Source: Tetranychus cinnabarinus | Taxonomy: Eukaryota > Arthropoda > Arachnida > Trombidiformes > Tetranychidae | DNA length: 64,000 nt | Reading direction: 5' to 3' | Assembly: GCA_022266195.1 (NCBI GenBank) | Contig: WHVY01000006.1 | Location: 1,550,001 to 1,614,000 of the forward strand | Shown: piece after piece, positions 39,801 to 49,301 of the stretch | Layout: each line of letters opens with the position of its first letter | How positions within the stretch are numbered: the stretch's first letter is position 1 | Notes under the pieces: generated by a model | Told to the model about the DNA's origin: nothing | What the model saw: the letters and a program-made list of their open reading frames with translations, nothing else | The model's database searches: none | Made by a program: the position numbers and the translations under genes

Positions 39801-42236
39801 TGAAGTAGAGTAAATTATGTAACTTGATTGCTTTCCATTGGAGTTCAATTCCATCGGAGTTCATTAAATTGTGATGGAAAAAAGTAGCTGTAAAAAACGG
39901 ATGGAAAAAGATACAAGGAATAAATGAGTGAATAATTTAACACAATTAGATTGATTAGTAAACTATTGACAAACCTTAACCTTGAATCCAGATTATTCAA
40001 TTAAGGTGCAAGTCCAGGTGGCATAGCATTAAATATACACACATAAGTGTACATAAACAAGAGTTGCAGGAGAACATTACACAAAAACAAACGAAAATGT
40101 CGACTATTGAGATCAAATAGCAATTTAGATCAATTTTGGGAACAGTAAACTACTAATGAGTTTAATTATAAACTAATATGGAAATAAAAAGCAAAACTAA
40201 TGATGATTATCTATACACTAGAAATACAATTAACCGTTAACAATACATTTTGAAAAGCTTTCGCAACGGTCGCTACGTAATGGTTACAAAGAGTTGAGGG
40301 AAAAACAAACCATTACAATCTGTATTTTTGTATTGACAACATTAAGAGTGAGTCGCTATTTTTACAGAACCTTAACATTAAAAAGGCTGAAAATTGTCGT
40401 TTTAATGTACATAACAACAAGAAAAGTAATCAAATTGGTTCTGAAAAATGTTGAAACAATTGGATAAATGTGTAACTAAACAGATGAAGGCGTGAAAAGT
40501 AAATTTTAAATTTAAGGGTTGAATTGTTCAATGCAAGTTTACTGTTGAGTTACGTTTCTCTTCAATTTTATATAATTCCAATTGTAATGTAAAGCACGTC
40601 TAATGCATTAACAATTAATTGAAAAGCAAGTTCGCAAGATTAAACAAATGAAGTAAAAAAAGCAACACATAATAAACAGGGTTGTTGTTGAGGAATCCAT
40701 CCATCAAATCATGTTGATTGAAAATGTTGACGTTTTATTAGTGATAATAATAACATCTAATGTGATTGACAATCAAGTGTAAACATTATGTCTGGGACAA
40801 AGGAAAAAAAGAAGCACAATGACAATTGAACAATGTTAATGAGAAATAATAAATAACTAGCAACAATCAGGAAAATACTCAATTGAAAGATCTAAAATTA
40901 CAACAGTTTTTGGTCAAGATTATGGATGGATCCTAATCCATCATATCTGATACAATGGTATCGATCATCACAATGCGCCAAACAAAGAGTTGCAAGGCTT
41001 TTGTTCAAACATAACAGTTTGTATTGTCGTTTAAATAGTGATAAATATCTAAAAGACAATCATCGAAACAAGTATTTAAATTATTTAACTGTAATAGTTT
41101 ATTGATTGGGCTGATTTGATGATTTGATGGTTTAAAGATCAATCCTAGTCAAGGTGAGTTGATTGATATTTTCAAGACAACCTTAAGGTAAACTATAGAT
41201 CGTAAAATTGAATCAAAGATATTTGTTGCCATTAAAGTGTCTTGAATAATTTAATTTTTATAATGAATTGAAAGCTAGTATTTAAGGCTTTCAATTATTT
41301 ATAATATTTATGATCATTTAATCATTTACATTTGAATGTCTTGCCTTAGTTACCATTTTTTTGATACACAGTGAGTTCATCTATTGTTGCATGTTGTTTG
41401 TTTCAATAAAACTCTTGGATCAAGATTTAATTTATTGAAAATTGAATAACAATTAACTTTATAATTTAACTAAAGGACTTGGAAGCGCAGTTGCACTATT
41501 GATGCAGGAATGACTTACAATTGTGATTTCCGTCAATTACTATCAGCAGTCAATGCTCGTAAATATTTGGAATCCTCATTGACTCCAGGTCGAAGGAAGC
41601 GTCCATTTTCAACCATTTACAATCAACCCTTCAATTATTGATTGAATAGAAGATAATCTTTAAAAGATAACAGTTAACAGTTTATTTAAATTGTGCAAAG
41701 AAACGTAAACAAAACCAAAAGTTAAAACCAACAAACCAACAAAACCAGAAAACCAGAAAATAACAGTAAAAAGGCAACAAGCAAAAAAAAATGGAAACGC
41801 AAAAAGTCATCAGAGTTGTTGTTTTGTGTTCACTTTAAACCACGTAAGTCCAACAATTTATTCGTTTACTAATCAAATTCCGTTTCTTTTACTTTCTCTT
41901 ACCGATTGTCTACAAATTTACTTGGATCAACCCAAAAATGACCAAAATGATCGTCAACCTAAAACATTGAATTGTTTTGTTTTACCAAGATTTCGTGAGA
42001 TGTTGAAAAAATCTGATGACCACAGTAAAAAGATTATGCTTGATAGACTGAGTGGTCATCCGATGGGTAAATTTTTGTTTACTGGTAAGCGAAATGTAGG
42101 TCAAATATGTCTACCAGGAACGGGCTGTGAATACCTGGATATGGGCAGAGAGGCTGAAGCTAAAGAGTTTCTTAATCCAAGTAGTTCAACTAATCCTGGA
42201 AAGAGGAGGCGACGACGAAGCTTGAAGACATCTTAG
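36803..42236 (+). CDS. Calcitonin-like neuropeptide gene with two alternative peptide exons
   Basis: Secreted precursor of calcitonin-family peptides. The shared first coding exon runs from ATG 36803 (an in-frame ATG at 36728 would add 25 residues) to the donor at 37122/37123. It starts with a signal peptide, MKVCLIYISFGCFFVSS, and continues with a Ser/Pro-rich propeptide ending ...VLTPSTY plus two bases (phase 2). Two downstream acceptors each supply the single base needed: 41476 (peptide A, stop 41639-41641) and 41990 (peptide B, stop 42234-42236). Each encodes a dibasic cleavage site, a two-cysteine N-terminal loop, and a Pro-Gly-basic amidation/cleavage end, as in arthropod calcitonins. 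Choosing A puts B in the 3' UTR, so the two products are mutually exclusive. The 4.35-kb intron 37123-41475 contains no other supported gene. The family call rests on loop, length and Pro-amide end; transcripts were not available. Confidence 0.8.
41476..41641 (+). CDS. Calcitonin-like exon A
   Basis: In frame from 41476 it reads TWKR, then a peptide starting SCTIDAGMTYNCDFRQLLSA and ending ...LESSLTPG-RRKR, then a short tail to a TGA. Cleavage after Lys-Arg and amidation at Gly give a 33-residue peptide with a disulfide loop of nine intervening residues. This is very like the CYINAGLSHGC loop of insect calcitonins. The acceptor (TAACTAAAG) lacks a pyrimidine tract. An in-frame TAA at 41471-41473 prevents a longer exon. 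A second phase-compatible acceptor at 41491 would lose the Lys-Arg and probably yield no mature peptide. Confidence 0.75.
41990..42236 (+). CDS. Calcitonin-like exon B
   Basis: Begins after a strong acceptor (TTGTTTTGTTTTACCAAG). It encodes a basic spacer FREMLKKSDDHSKKIMLD and so on to FTGKR. Next is a peptide starting NVGQICLPGTGCEYLDMGRE and ending ...STNPG, then a run of basic residues KRRRRR. The predicted mature form is an amidated peptide of about 35 residues with a five-residue loop CLPGTGC. That loop size equals vertebrate calcitonin, unlike the nine-residue loop of peptide A. The similarity to calcitonins outside the loop and the Pro-amide end is weak, so its family is slightly less sure than A. 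Confidence 0.7.
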
Positions 42237-43480
42237 TTGATTAACAGAGAATCAAGTTTCAAACAATCGAGCTTTTAATTGTTTCCAATAACTATAAGTT
42301 ATTATTTTATCAGATGTTCATTTTGCTTTACCAACCCTATCAAGTTAATCTCAAGCCCATCAACAATTTAAATTTAACCTGAAACGTAAGAAATTGCTTG
42401 TTTTAATAAGCTCACTTGGGTTAGCTTTTGGTGCTTCAATTGGTGCTGGTTTTAAATAATTGTAACTCACTTTCACCCTTTTCCATTGGGCTTTTGCCAT
42501 TAACTCAAAGATTGAATAATTTATTCATCTTTGATTGTTGATTTGCTTTTATTTTAAGTTAATTACTCTTTCAAGTATTAATTTTTTTCTCTTTCAATCT
42601 TTTTTTTTCTTTACTTCAGGTCACAATTTAACTTGATCAACAATTTATTGGTACCAAAGGATTGGGTCAGTCAAAGAGGCAACCAACTTTAACATTACCA
42701 TTCACCTTACATACTCTAACCAACTCGCAATTACAATACTTGAAATACCTTTAATTTTGTTCGTCTTTTGTTTTTGGTGGTAACATTTTTTGACCAATTA
42801 TGATTTGCAATTTAATTTGGATTGACTAAACTTGAAACTGTTAATAAACTAATCAGTATAAATAATGTTAACCTTAAATAAAAATCTGTTCACTTTAGTT
42901 GACCATTCTGGGCTTATTTGAGTTTAAACAAATGGACAAGTTGGTCATGGCGAAAAAGATTTGAAGAGTTATTCAAATTATAAGAATGAATTGAAAAGCC
43001 AATAATGATAAATTTCATAGATTAATTTAATTATGAATAAATGATTGAAATTACTCGAATTGTGTACTTAAAAACGCGTGAAGATAATTTTAAAATTGAG
43101 ATGCAATATTTTGACACTTGTTCACTTATTAAATGCAAACGCTTCAAAACATTTATGTTCAATTTAAGCGTTAGTCAAGCATTTTGACAAGTTAAAGTTA
43201 GCTCACCAAAAACTTCCATCGATGAGAACCTGTGATGCTTCAAGTGTTTATTATCAGAAAAGAAAATTTCGATTTAATTTTTTCACATTTTGTCAGGTAA
43301 ATAGCCCTTTTGATTGTTCTTTTAGTGTAATATGAAAATAGAGTGCAAATCAAAGAGTAAAGGAAGCTCCTTTACTCTTTAGTGCAAATATTTTGGGCTC
43401 GAGCAGTATTGTTTCACGTTACGATATAACTGTAATGGATGCTTGAGTTCGAGACAAAGTAGAAGTCAGATGAAAATCTT
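42237..43480. other. Intergenic; source block of local duplications
   Basis: Contains the probable 3' UTR of the calcitonin-like gene and the 3' flank of the membrane-protein gene. Segments of it recur at 46090-46290 and 49302-49585. It also contains a perfect hairpin at 43352-43380. Confidence 0.6.
43352..43380. repeat. Perfect 13-bp inverted repeat (hairpin)
   Basis: AAAGAGTAAAGGA and its exact complement are separated by three bases, and GTGCAAAT occurs directly on both sides. It lies 100 bases beyond the stop codon of the minus-strand membrane-protein gene. The corresponding region of the duplicate near 46270 seems to lack it. Confidence 0.7.
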
Positions 43481-45658
43481 TCAACGAGTGTAATAGCTAG
43501 AAGATACTGAAGTCCAAGGTTTACTCGATGGTCTAGTTTCAATAGTTGTCTCGTTTGTTGTGTTCATTTTGGAAGGTAATATTTGGGCTTGAACGCGTGT
43601 TATAGCGCTTGTAGTTTCAAAATATCCTCTTTGCTTTTTTGAATTAGAAAATTTTCTTTTATTCTTATATGAATAGTATGTGGACCTTTTTTTGAACTGC
43701 TGCTTCTTGTACCTTGAATAGACTATCAGTAAGAATGAAATTAAGAGAGAACCCAAGAATAATAAAATGATGATTAATGAATATTCATGCTCAACTTCGG
43801 GCGCAACAATATCAACCTTTTCGGCTGATAGAGCACTCATACTTATAGCATCAGCATATCTATCATTTTGTAGACTAACACTGATCTTGAATTTACCCGA
43901 TTCAGATAAGCGCATAGAGCAATTGAAAATTAATCCGTTGTGATTTGGTTTTATGTTGGTGCAATGATTTTGTGGACCAGCTTTGATAACGTAATAATCT
44001 TTTGGCACCTTAAGTTCCAGTGGTTTATCAAGCTCAATTGTTAGAGTTTCAGGTGATGAAGAGTTGAACATTAAGGGTGAAATTGAAGTTATTTTAAAAC
44101 AATAATTCACAGTTTGTGTAACATTTTGATCTTTCCTTTTTTCACATCTTGAATCGGACCAAATACAGTTCATACTTTGGCCATACATAATACAATGAAT
44201 GCAACTGAGATAATCGCTACACTGATTGTATAATTCGAGAAATATTTTATTGGTATATTTAGTGACTCGAAAAAATCCAAGTGGTTTGAGTTTTAAATAA
44301 TAGTGAAGTTGGAAATCGTCTTTAGATGTTCCATGGTTTTTAAAACATGGTAAGCCTGAATTATTGTATTGTCCACACCATCTACTTTCATTTAGAAGAA
44401 CATTGTTATAACTCAAAAATAACCATTTAAAAGGATATCCAAAAAAGAAAACTTCAACATTTTGAATAGAATCATCTTGATTGTAGTTTTTGTGAATTTT
44501 GATACATATCTGTTTATAACCATAACCAATCCTTTGGTGGCAAAAATGAGTTTCATTGGCAGTGTGATTATAAGCATATTCAAGTCCTGTTAAATCGCTC
44601 ATGCCATCAGCAAAGATAAAATGATAATCCCATATCTTGGTAAAATTGAGTTCAACTGAAGGTACAATATTCTCATTAGAAGAACAACTTTTATAAGTAG
44701 TTTTTTGACAACTATGATCTTCTGATCTTAAATGATATCGCATTAAGGTGTAATTATTAGCACCTGAAGCACATTCTTTACCAGTTTTGTCAAACAATGA
44801 AACAAAATCATTGAAAAAGTATCGCTTATGTACTAATGTCTGGTTGGGAGTTTTGTGTGTTATTAAAAGAAAAATTTTTTCGGGTATATAATACGCTAAA
44901 CAAATGAAAATTGCTTGAGTAATCTGATTATTTTGAAATTCTGGTCGATTATAACGAATCTCAACTGCACTTGAAATAAGTTCACTTCCTTTGTCAAGAC
45001 ACAATCTTATTATTGATATCTCTTGAGTAACATTTGCGGTCAATTCATTCCAAATACTTCGCTTGATTAAAAGGTACAATTTATCGTCGAAATGAATATA
45101 ATCCATCATTTTCCATTCCTTAATAAACTTCCAATCATCATCTTTAAGCCTGGGCAAGGATCGAAGCACAGAAACCTCTTCATTTTGATCATCGAAATGC
45201 AACAATTCAATATAATTCCATTTAGGAACTGGTTCAGTTAAATTTGGATTGAATATTGTTGGAACATGAAGAGTTTCATTATCACTGAAAACTATTATTG
45301 GACCAGTTAACGGATTAGTACCAGGTTTCAATTTCATCGGTCTGATAGTTTTTTGATCAATCAGAATTTGAGGCTTGTTTTTGTGGACGAACATCAATCG
45401 ATTCGTATCAAGATTAACTACTTTCCAATTGAAGATGTCGGACATACCAACTACACTTGTTGGGATGTGAATAGTTATTGACTCACCGGCAACATAAATA
45501 TCATATGATGTTAGTTTTTTAACAGGAAAACTTTTAAAGGAAACACTGTTTAGTGATTTGTAGTAAGTAAATTGAGTGTGTTTAAATCTTCTGAACGAAT
45601 ATGAATACTCGATCGATAAAAAGAATTGCATAATCGTAATAAGATTTAGAATAATCAT
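43481..45658 (-). CDS. Type I membrane protein with PSI domain, divergent sema/plexin-like
   Basis: Single-exon frame of about 725 aa from ATG 45658 (further open sequence upstream has no ATG). The signal peptide MIILNLITIMQFFLSIEYSYS is followed by a long extracellular region with many N-glycosylation sequons and scattered cysteines. That region may be a very divergent sema-type propeller. Then comes a PSI-like cysteine module, QCSDYLSCIHCIMYGQSMNC followed by IWSDSRCEK, and a short Ig/IPT-like stretch. One transmembrane helix (YSLIIILLFLGSLLISFLLIVYSR) is followed by a basic cytoplasmic tail of about 95 residues rich in Lys, Ser and Tyr with no GAP domain. True plexins are far larger and carry an intracellular RasGAP-like region, so this is at most a plexin- or semaphorin-related receptor. 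Decayed relatives lie at 46.1-46.5 kb and 49.6-50.7 kb, indicating a locally duplicating gene. Confidence 0.65.
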   Translation of the reverse strand: MIILNLITIMQFFLSIEYSYSFRRFKHTQFTYYKSLNSVSFKSFPVKKLTSYDIYVAGESITIHIPTSVVGMSDIFNWKVVNLDTNRLMFVHKNKPQILIDQKTIRPMKLKPGTNPLTGPIIVFSDNETLHVPTIFNPNLTEPVPKWNYIELLHFDDQNEEVSVLRSLPRLKDDDWKFIKEWKMMDYIHFDDKLYLLIKRSIWNELTANVTQEISIIRLCLDKGSELISSAVEIRYNRPEFQNNQITQAIFICLAYYIPEKIFLLITHKTPNQTLVHKRYFFNDFVSLFDKTGKECASGANNYTLMRYHLRSEDHSCQKTTYKSCSSNENIVPSVELNFTKIWDYHFIFADGMSDLTGLEYAYNHTANETHFCHQRIGYGYKQICIKIHKNYNQDDSIQNVEVFFFGYPFKWLFLSYNNVLLNESRWCGQYNNSGLPCFKNHGTSKDDFQLHYYLKLKPLGFFRVTKYTNKIFLELYNQCSDYLSCIHCIMYGQSMNCIWSDSRCEKRKDQNVTQTVNYCFKITSISPLMFNSSSPETLTIELDKPLELKVPKDYYVIKAGPQNHCTNIKPNHNGLIFNCSMRLSESGKFKISVSLQNDRYADAISMSALSAEKVDIVAPEVEHEYSLIIILLFLGSLLISFLLIVYSRYKKQQFKKRSTYYSYKNKRKFSNSKKQRGYFETTSAITRVQAQILPSKMNTTNETTIETRPSSKPWTSVSSSYYTR

Positions 45659-45800
45659 TATAAGTTGTTGGTTGTAAACTGAATTAAAATAAAAGATAAT
45701 AAAGTTCAAGTGAAAAGACTACATTGAGTGTTAAAACATCCCAGGATTTCATAAGCTGTACATAAAGCTTTCAAGATAAAGGCAGAGTTTTATGTTTATT

Positions 45801-46081
45801 ACCGTAGTTGCGCGTATTATAGCGGTGGGTTTAAAATGCGTTGGTCCATACTTACTTGTCGGGGATACCATTGGCAAAATATTTAGAAGCCAATTTTTGC
45901 ACATTGCCCGGTTTTAAGGATCATTTATCCACAATTATGTCTAGCAAAATGTAAACAATGCATTAAAAGCGTTTATAATTTTTTAACTCTTTTTGTGATC
46001 GTTACTCATAACCTTTGCAAGTGCCACGAAAAAGGTCTGATTCATTTTCAAGCTCTGCGCTGTAATACGCGCAACTGCGGT
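45801..46081. mobile_element. Short inverted-repeat element (MITE-like)
   Basis: The 25-bp ends (45801-45825 and 46057-46081) are inverted copies with three mismatches, beginning ACCGYAGTTGCGCGTATTA. They enclose about 230 bp with no coding capacity, which fits a non-autonomous DNA transposon. The flanking target duplication is not clear, so the superfamily is not assigned. The element sits within duplicated sequence between the membrane-protein gene and its remnant. Confidence 0.65.
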
Positions 46082-46089
46082 TTGATATT

Positions 46090-46480
46090 TTGTTGGACAA
46101 ACAAATGGACAAGTTGGTGATGACGAAAAAGATTTGAATAGTTATTCAAATCGTGAGAATGGAGTGTTCCATATAAATTTACATGTTTATTATCAGACAG
46201 AAAAGAAAATGATTGCGATTTAATTTTTTAAGTTTAACGGCCCTTTGATTGTCCTTTTACTGTAATATCGCTTCAAAATAGCTTCAACTTCTCCCTCAAT
46301 GTTCAACTGTTCATCACAGGAACTCAAGGTGAAAAAAGAGTATTTCGATGTCAAAGCTGGTCCACATTATCATTGCACCAACATAAAACCAAACATAAAG
46401 GAAACACTGTCTTGTGCTTTGTAGTAATTCAATTGAGTGTGTTTCAATCTTCTGAACCAATATGAATACTTAAAAGGCGC
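46090..46480. pseudogene. Remnant of a duplicated membrane-protein gene block
   Basis: Bases 46090-46290 match 42925-43340 with gaps (shared words such as acaaatggacaagttggt and gtttattatcag). About 46400-46475 matches 45536-45606 in the 5' coding part of the membrane-protein gene (aaaggaaacactgt, gagtgtgtttcaatcttctg). The whole centre of the gene is missing, leaving only the two ends. Confidence 0.6.
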
Positions 46481-46696
46481 GAAGATAATTGTTTATTTTG
46501 TTTTGTTTTACAAAGCGAGTTTTTAAGATCTTTTTTTAGTGTCAAGAGTCGATATCGGATCAAAATTATTTTTACTTGAGACCTGCGTTCTCTTTGTGCC
46601 TACAATGTAACAATTGAAACTGATAAGTTCTGTAATTTGACTTATATCTGTGCAATTTGAAAATTCTAATCATTATCATTATTAAATTATTCAGGA

Positions 46697-47604
46697 ATGA
46701 TTAATATCAGGCAAACATACGAGTCGATTGAGCGTGTTTGGATAAAAGAAAATCGTGTAACAAAGAAGAAGAAAGGTGGAACGGTTCCAAAGTTGAATGA
46801 CAGTGACAAAATTTTGATCAAAGAATGGTTGGATGAAAACATCAGTTTAACTTTAAAAGATCTTGTCAACAAAATCAGAGTTGAATTGAACAAAAATGTT
46901 TCTCAAGCGACAGTGGATCGAGCAATTAAAGGATTTCATTACTCCGTCAAACGTGTATCATTGGTTCCTGAGCGAAGGAATGATGCTACAACAATTGAAA
47001 AGAGATATGATTATGCTCGTCAGTTCATTTCAATTCAACATCAAAGAGAGAAAATTTTTTTCATCGATGAATTTGGAATTCAGATTCACTCAAGAACGAA
47101 TTATGGGCGATCACTAATCGGTAGTCGTGCTAACTGAAAAGTGCGAAGCATTAGGTCTAGAAATTACTCAGTTTGTGCTGCCATGTGTGCTGAATCGCTA
47201 TTTTTTTTGAGCTAAAAGATACACCATATAATGCGTCAGAATTTAATTTATTCCTAGAAAAGTTGTTTGAACATTTCAGTCTCGCCAATATTTCTAATGC
47301 TTATGTCATCATGGACAACGTTCCATTTCACAAAACTCAAATTGTTAAAGATCTTTTTGCTAATAGCGGTCATATTCAGATTTTCTTGCCACCTTATTCA
47401 CCATTCTTGAACCCGATCGAGAATTTGTTTTCTCAATGGAAAAATTACATCAAAAGAAGTGAGTCTCAGTCGGAAGATGAATTGTATTCTAATGTTAATT
47501 CATGCTCTGAAGTAATAACAAGTGATCATTGTAAAAATTACTTTAGTAATATGGAATCATATTTGATCAAATGTTTGGACAAACTTGTCATTGAAAATTA
47601 ATAA
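46697..47604 (+). pseudogene. Broken Tc1/mariner (IS630-type, DD34E) transposase
   Basis: DNA transposase remnant. From ATG 46697 a helix-turn-helix-like N-terminal half (KLNDSDKILIKEWLDENISL) leads to the first catalytic Asp region, KIFFIDEFGIQIHSR. The frame stops at 47135-47137. Downstream sequence in that same frame still looks like transposase (RNYSVCAAM). A frame change then occurs in a T-run near 47203-47210. The 47212-47604 frame carries the second Asp (YVIMDNVPFHK) and the Glu (PPYSPFLNPIENLFSQWK), with 34 residues between Asp and Glu. One nonsense codon and one frameshift make it inactive. Terminal inverted repeats were not found. Confidence 0.85.
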
Positions 47605-47739
47605 AAATACTAACATTTCCCATTCGCCTAAAATCAATGAATATATGCCTAAAAGCTATGAAAAATGCCTAAATTGAGGGAAAAGTAAAAATCGCTAAGC
47701 TTCTTTTCTCAAAGATTTGCCCAAAAAGATTGAAAAAAT

Positions 47740-48195
47740 GGATTTGGGGTATTTTGAGCAAAGCTATTTGAGCAAATGAATTTTAAGCAAAAATGGTTTT
47801 GAGCAAAAATGGATTAAGCAAAAACTTTTTAAGCAAAAGTTCTATGCTCCATACTCCAATACTCCAAGTTCCATACTTCATTGAAACTTTATTCAAACTT
47901 GCTCTAACTTTATCATGTCCTCTGAAAGTAATGGTTATTCTTTCGTGAAGTCCTCTAAAGGTGCCAATCTTTTAGTTTTAAATGATTACGTCCACAGAAA
48001 AAAAGGCAACTACGAGTGGGACTGACTACTGGGTTTGCATTTGTGCTAATTGTAAGTGCAAGGTAAACTTGAAGGATGGTCAAATTGTTGGTAAAACTTT
48101 ACACAATTGAGCAAAATTTGCCCAAAAGTCTTTTGCTCAAATCATATTTGCTTAAAAGCTCTTTGCGCAAGTTTAACTTTGCTCAAAAGGCTTTG
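47740..48195. repeat. Inverted clustered GAGCAAA / TTTGCTC motifs
   Basis: Left arm (about 47750-47840): six copies of T(T)GAGCAAA or TTAAGCAAA, spaced 13-16 bases. Right arm (about 48128-48195): five copies of the complement type, TTTGCTCAAA, TTTGCTTAAA or TTTGCGCAA, similarly spaced. The words atttgcccaaaa and aaatgcctaaatt also recur on both sides in direct orientation. The arms could fold back on each other around about 290 bp. Confidence 0.55.
47915..48117 (+). pseudogene. FLYWCH-type zinc-finger fragment, frameshifted
   Basis: From ATG 47915 the frame reads MSSESNGYSFVKSSKGANLL then VLNDYVHRKK. After a shift in an A-run it continues as GNYEWD. After a second shift it reads YWVCICANCKCKVNLKDGQI followed by a histidine near the stop. 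The order of a G-x-x-L-hydrophobic start, a YWVC core, cysteines and a late His is that of FLYWCH fingers, a fold shared with Mutator-like transposon proteins. It has no intact frame. It lies between the inverted arrays. Confidence 0.5.
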
Positions 48196-48972
48196 ATCAA
48201 AATACCCTTTACCGAAAAAATGCCTAAATTCATTGAAAAAGAGACGGAATGAGCTGATTTTTGCTGTAACATTGAATCTCCATAGAAGTTACCTGTCTAC
48301 ATTTTTGTGGACTTTCCGAGATTTTTATAAAAAATCTTAGTGAAAAATCTCATAAAGGACTGTCAAAAAAGGATAGTTTCAACAGTAATCAGACAGAATA
48401 TTTTAATAATGATAATGTTCTGAATTTTCAAATTTGCATGAGTGACAATATGGAATTCGAGCTTTCGATTGATATGAATTTTTCTTAATTATGATGTTGA
48501 TTAAAAATGATCAACAATTCAATTTGAAACCTGAAAATTTCAAAAAATGGTGATTAAATTAAATCAAAATTTAAATACGTTAATCAATATTTTTAATCAT
48601 GAAATTAGGTGCAAATTAAAGAGCAAACTTTGAATTATAATTTTAGAAAAATCTCAAAAATTTAATGAATTTAACTATGTTAATTAATCGTTGAATCAGT
48701 CATTAGCGAAATGGTCGGAAACTTTTGGGTTTACCTAATACAAAGCAGTAGACAGTGTTTACAGTGTTAGTTTAAACGACTACAGGAATTTTACATATTT
48801 TTGTGTATTGCGAGCTTATCAGTTTCAATCAAGACATTGTAGGTACAATGGAAACGCTGGTCTCAAACAAAGACAATTTTAATCCGATTTCGACCCTAAA
48901 ATCGATCTATCAAAGCAACATTTACTTTGCATTGACCAACATTTTTGGCTCGAATAATGGTAGACACGATAC

Positions 48973-49287
48973 TTGGAGTCCTCATTGACTCCAGGTCGAA
49001 GGAAGCGTCCATTTTCAACCATTTACAATCAACCCTTCAATTATTGATTGAATAGAAGATAATCTTGAAAATGATAACAGTTAACAGTTTATTTAAATTG
49101 TGCAAAGAAACGTAAACAAAAACCAAAAGTTAAAACCAACAAACCAACAAAACCAGAAAACCAGAAAATAACAGTAAAAAGGCAACAAGCAAAAAAAAAT
49201 GGAAACGCAAAAAGTCATCAGAGTTGTTGTTTTGTGTTCACTTTAAATCACGTAAGTCCAACAATTTAATCGTTTACTATTCAAATT
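48973..49287 (+). pseudogene. Duplicated 3' part of calcitonin-like exon A
   Basis: Nearly identical to 41566-41880. It begins inside the peptide A codons (after the cysteine loop) and includes the SSLTPG-RRKR amidation site, the stop and downstream sequence. The cysteine loop and exon start are missing, and exon B sequence is deleted from the copy. No functional peptide can be made. Confidence 0.8.
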
Positions 49288-49301
49288 CTGAAAATAAAAT
49301 A

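Larger units (their letters stand above)
47605..48972. other. Repeat-rich stretch between the transposase remnant and the duplicate copy
   Basis: Holds the inverted GAGCAAA/TTTGCTC arrays and the FLYWCH fragment listed separately. Its right part (48250-48970) is plain AT-rich sequence, with a featureless short frame at 48803-48988. Confidence 0.5.

Noticed and set aside
48803..48988. Short frame ending in the duplicated calcitonin segment
   Set aside because: No ATG at its start and its end runs into duplicated sequence in a different frame from the peptide.
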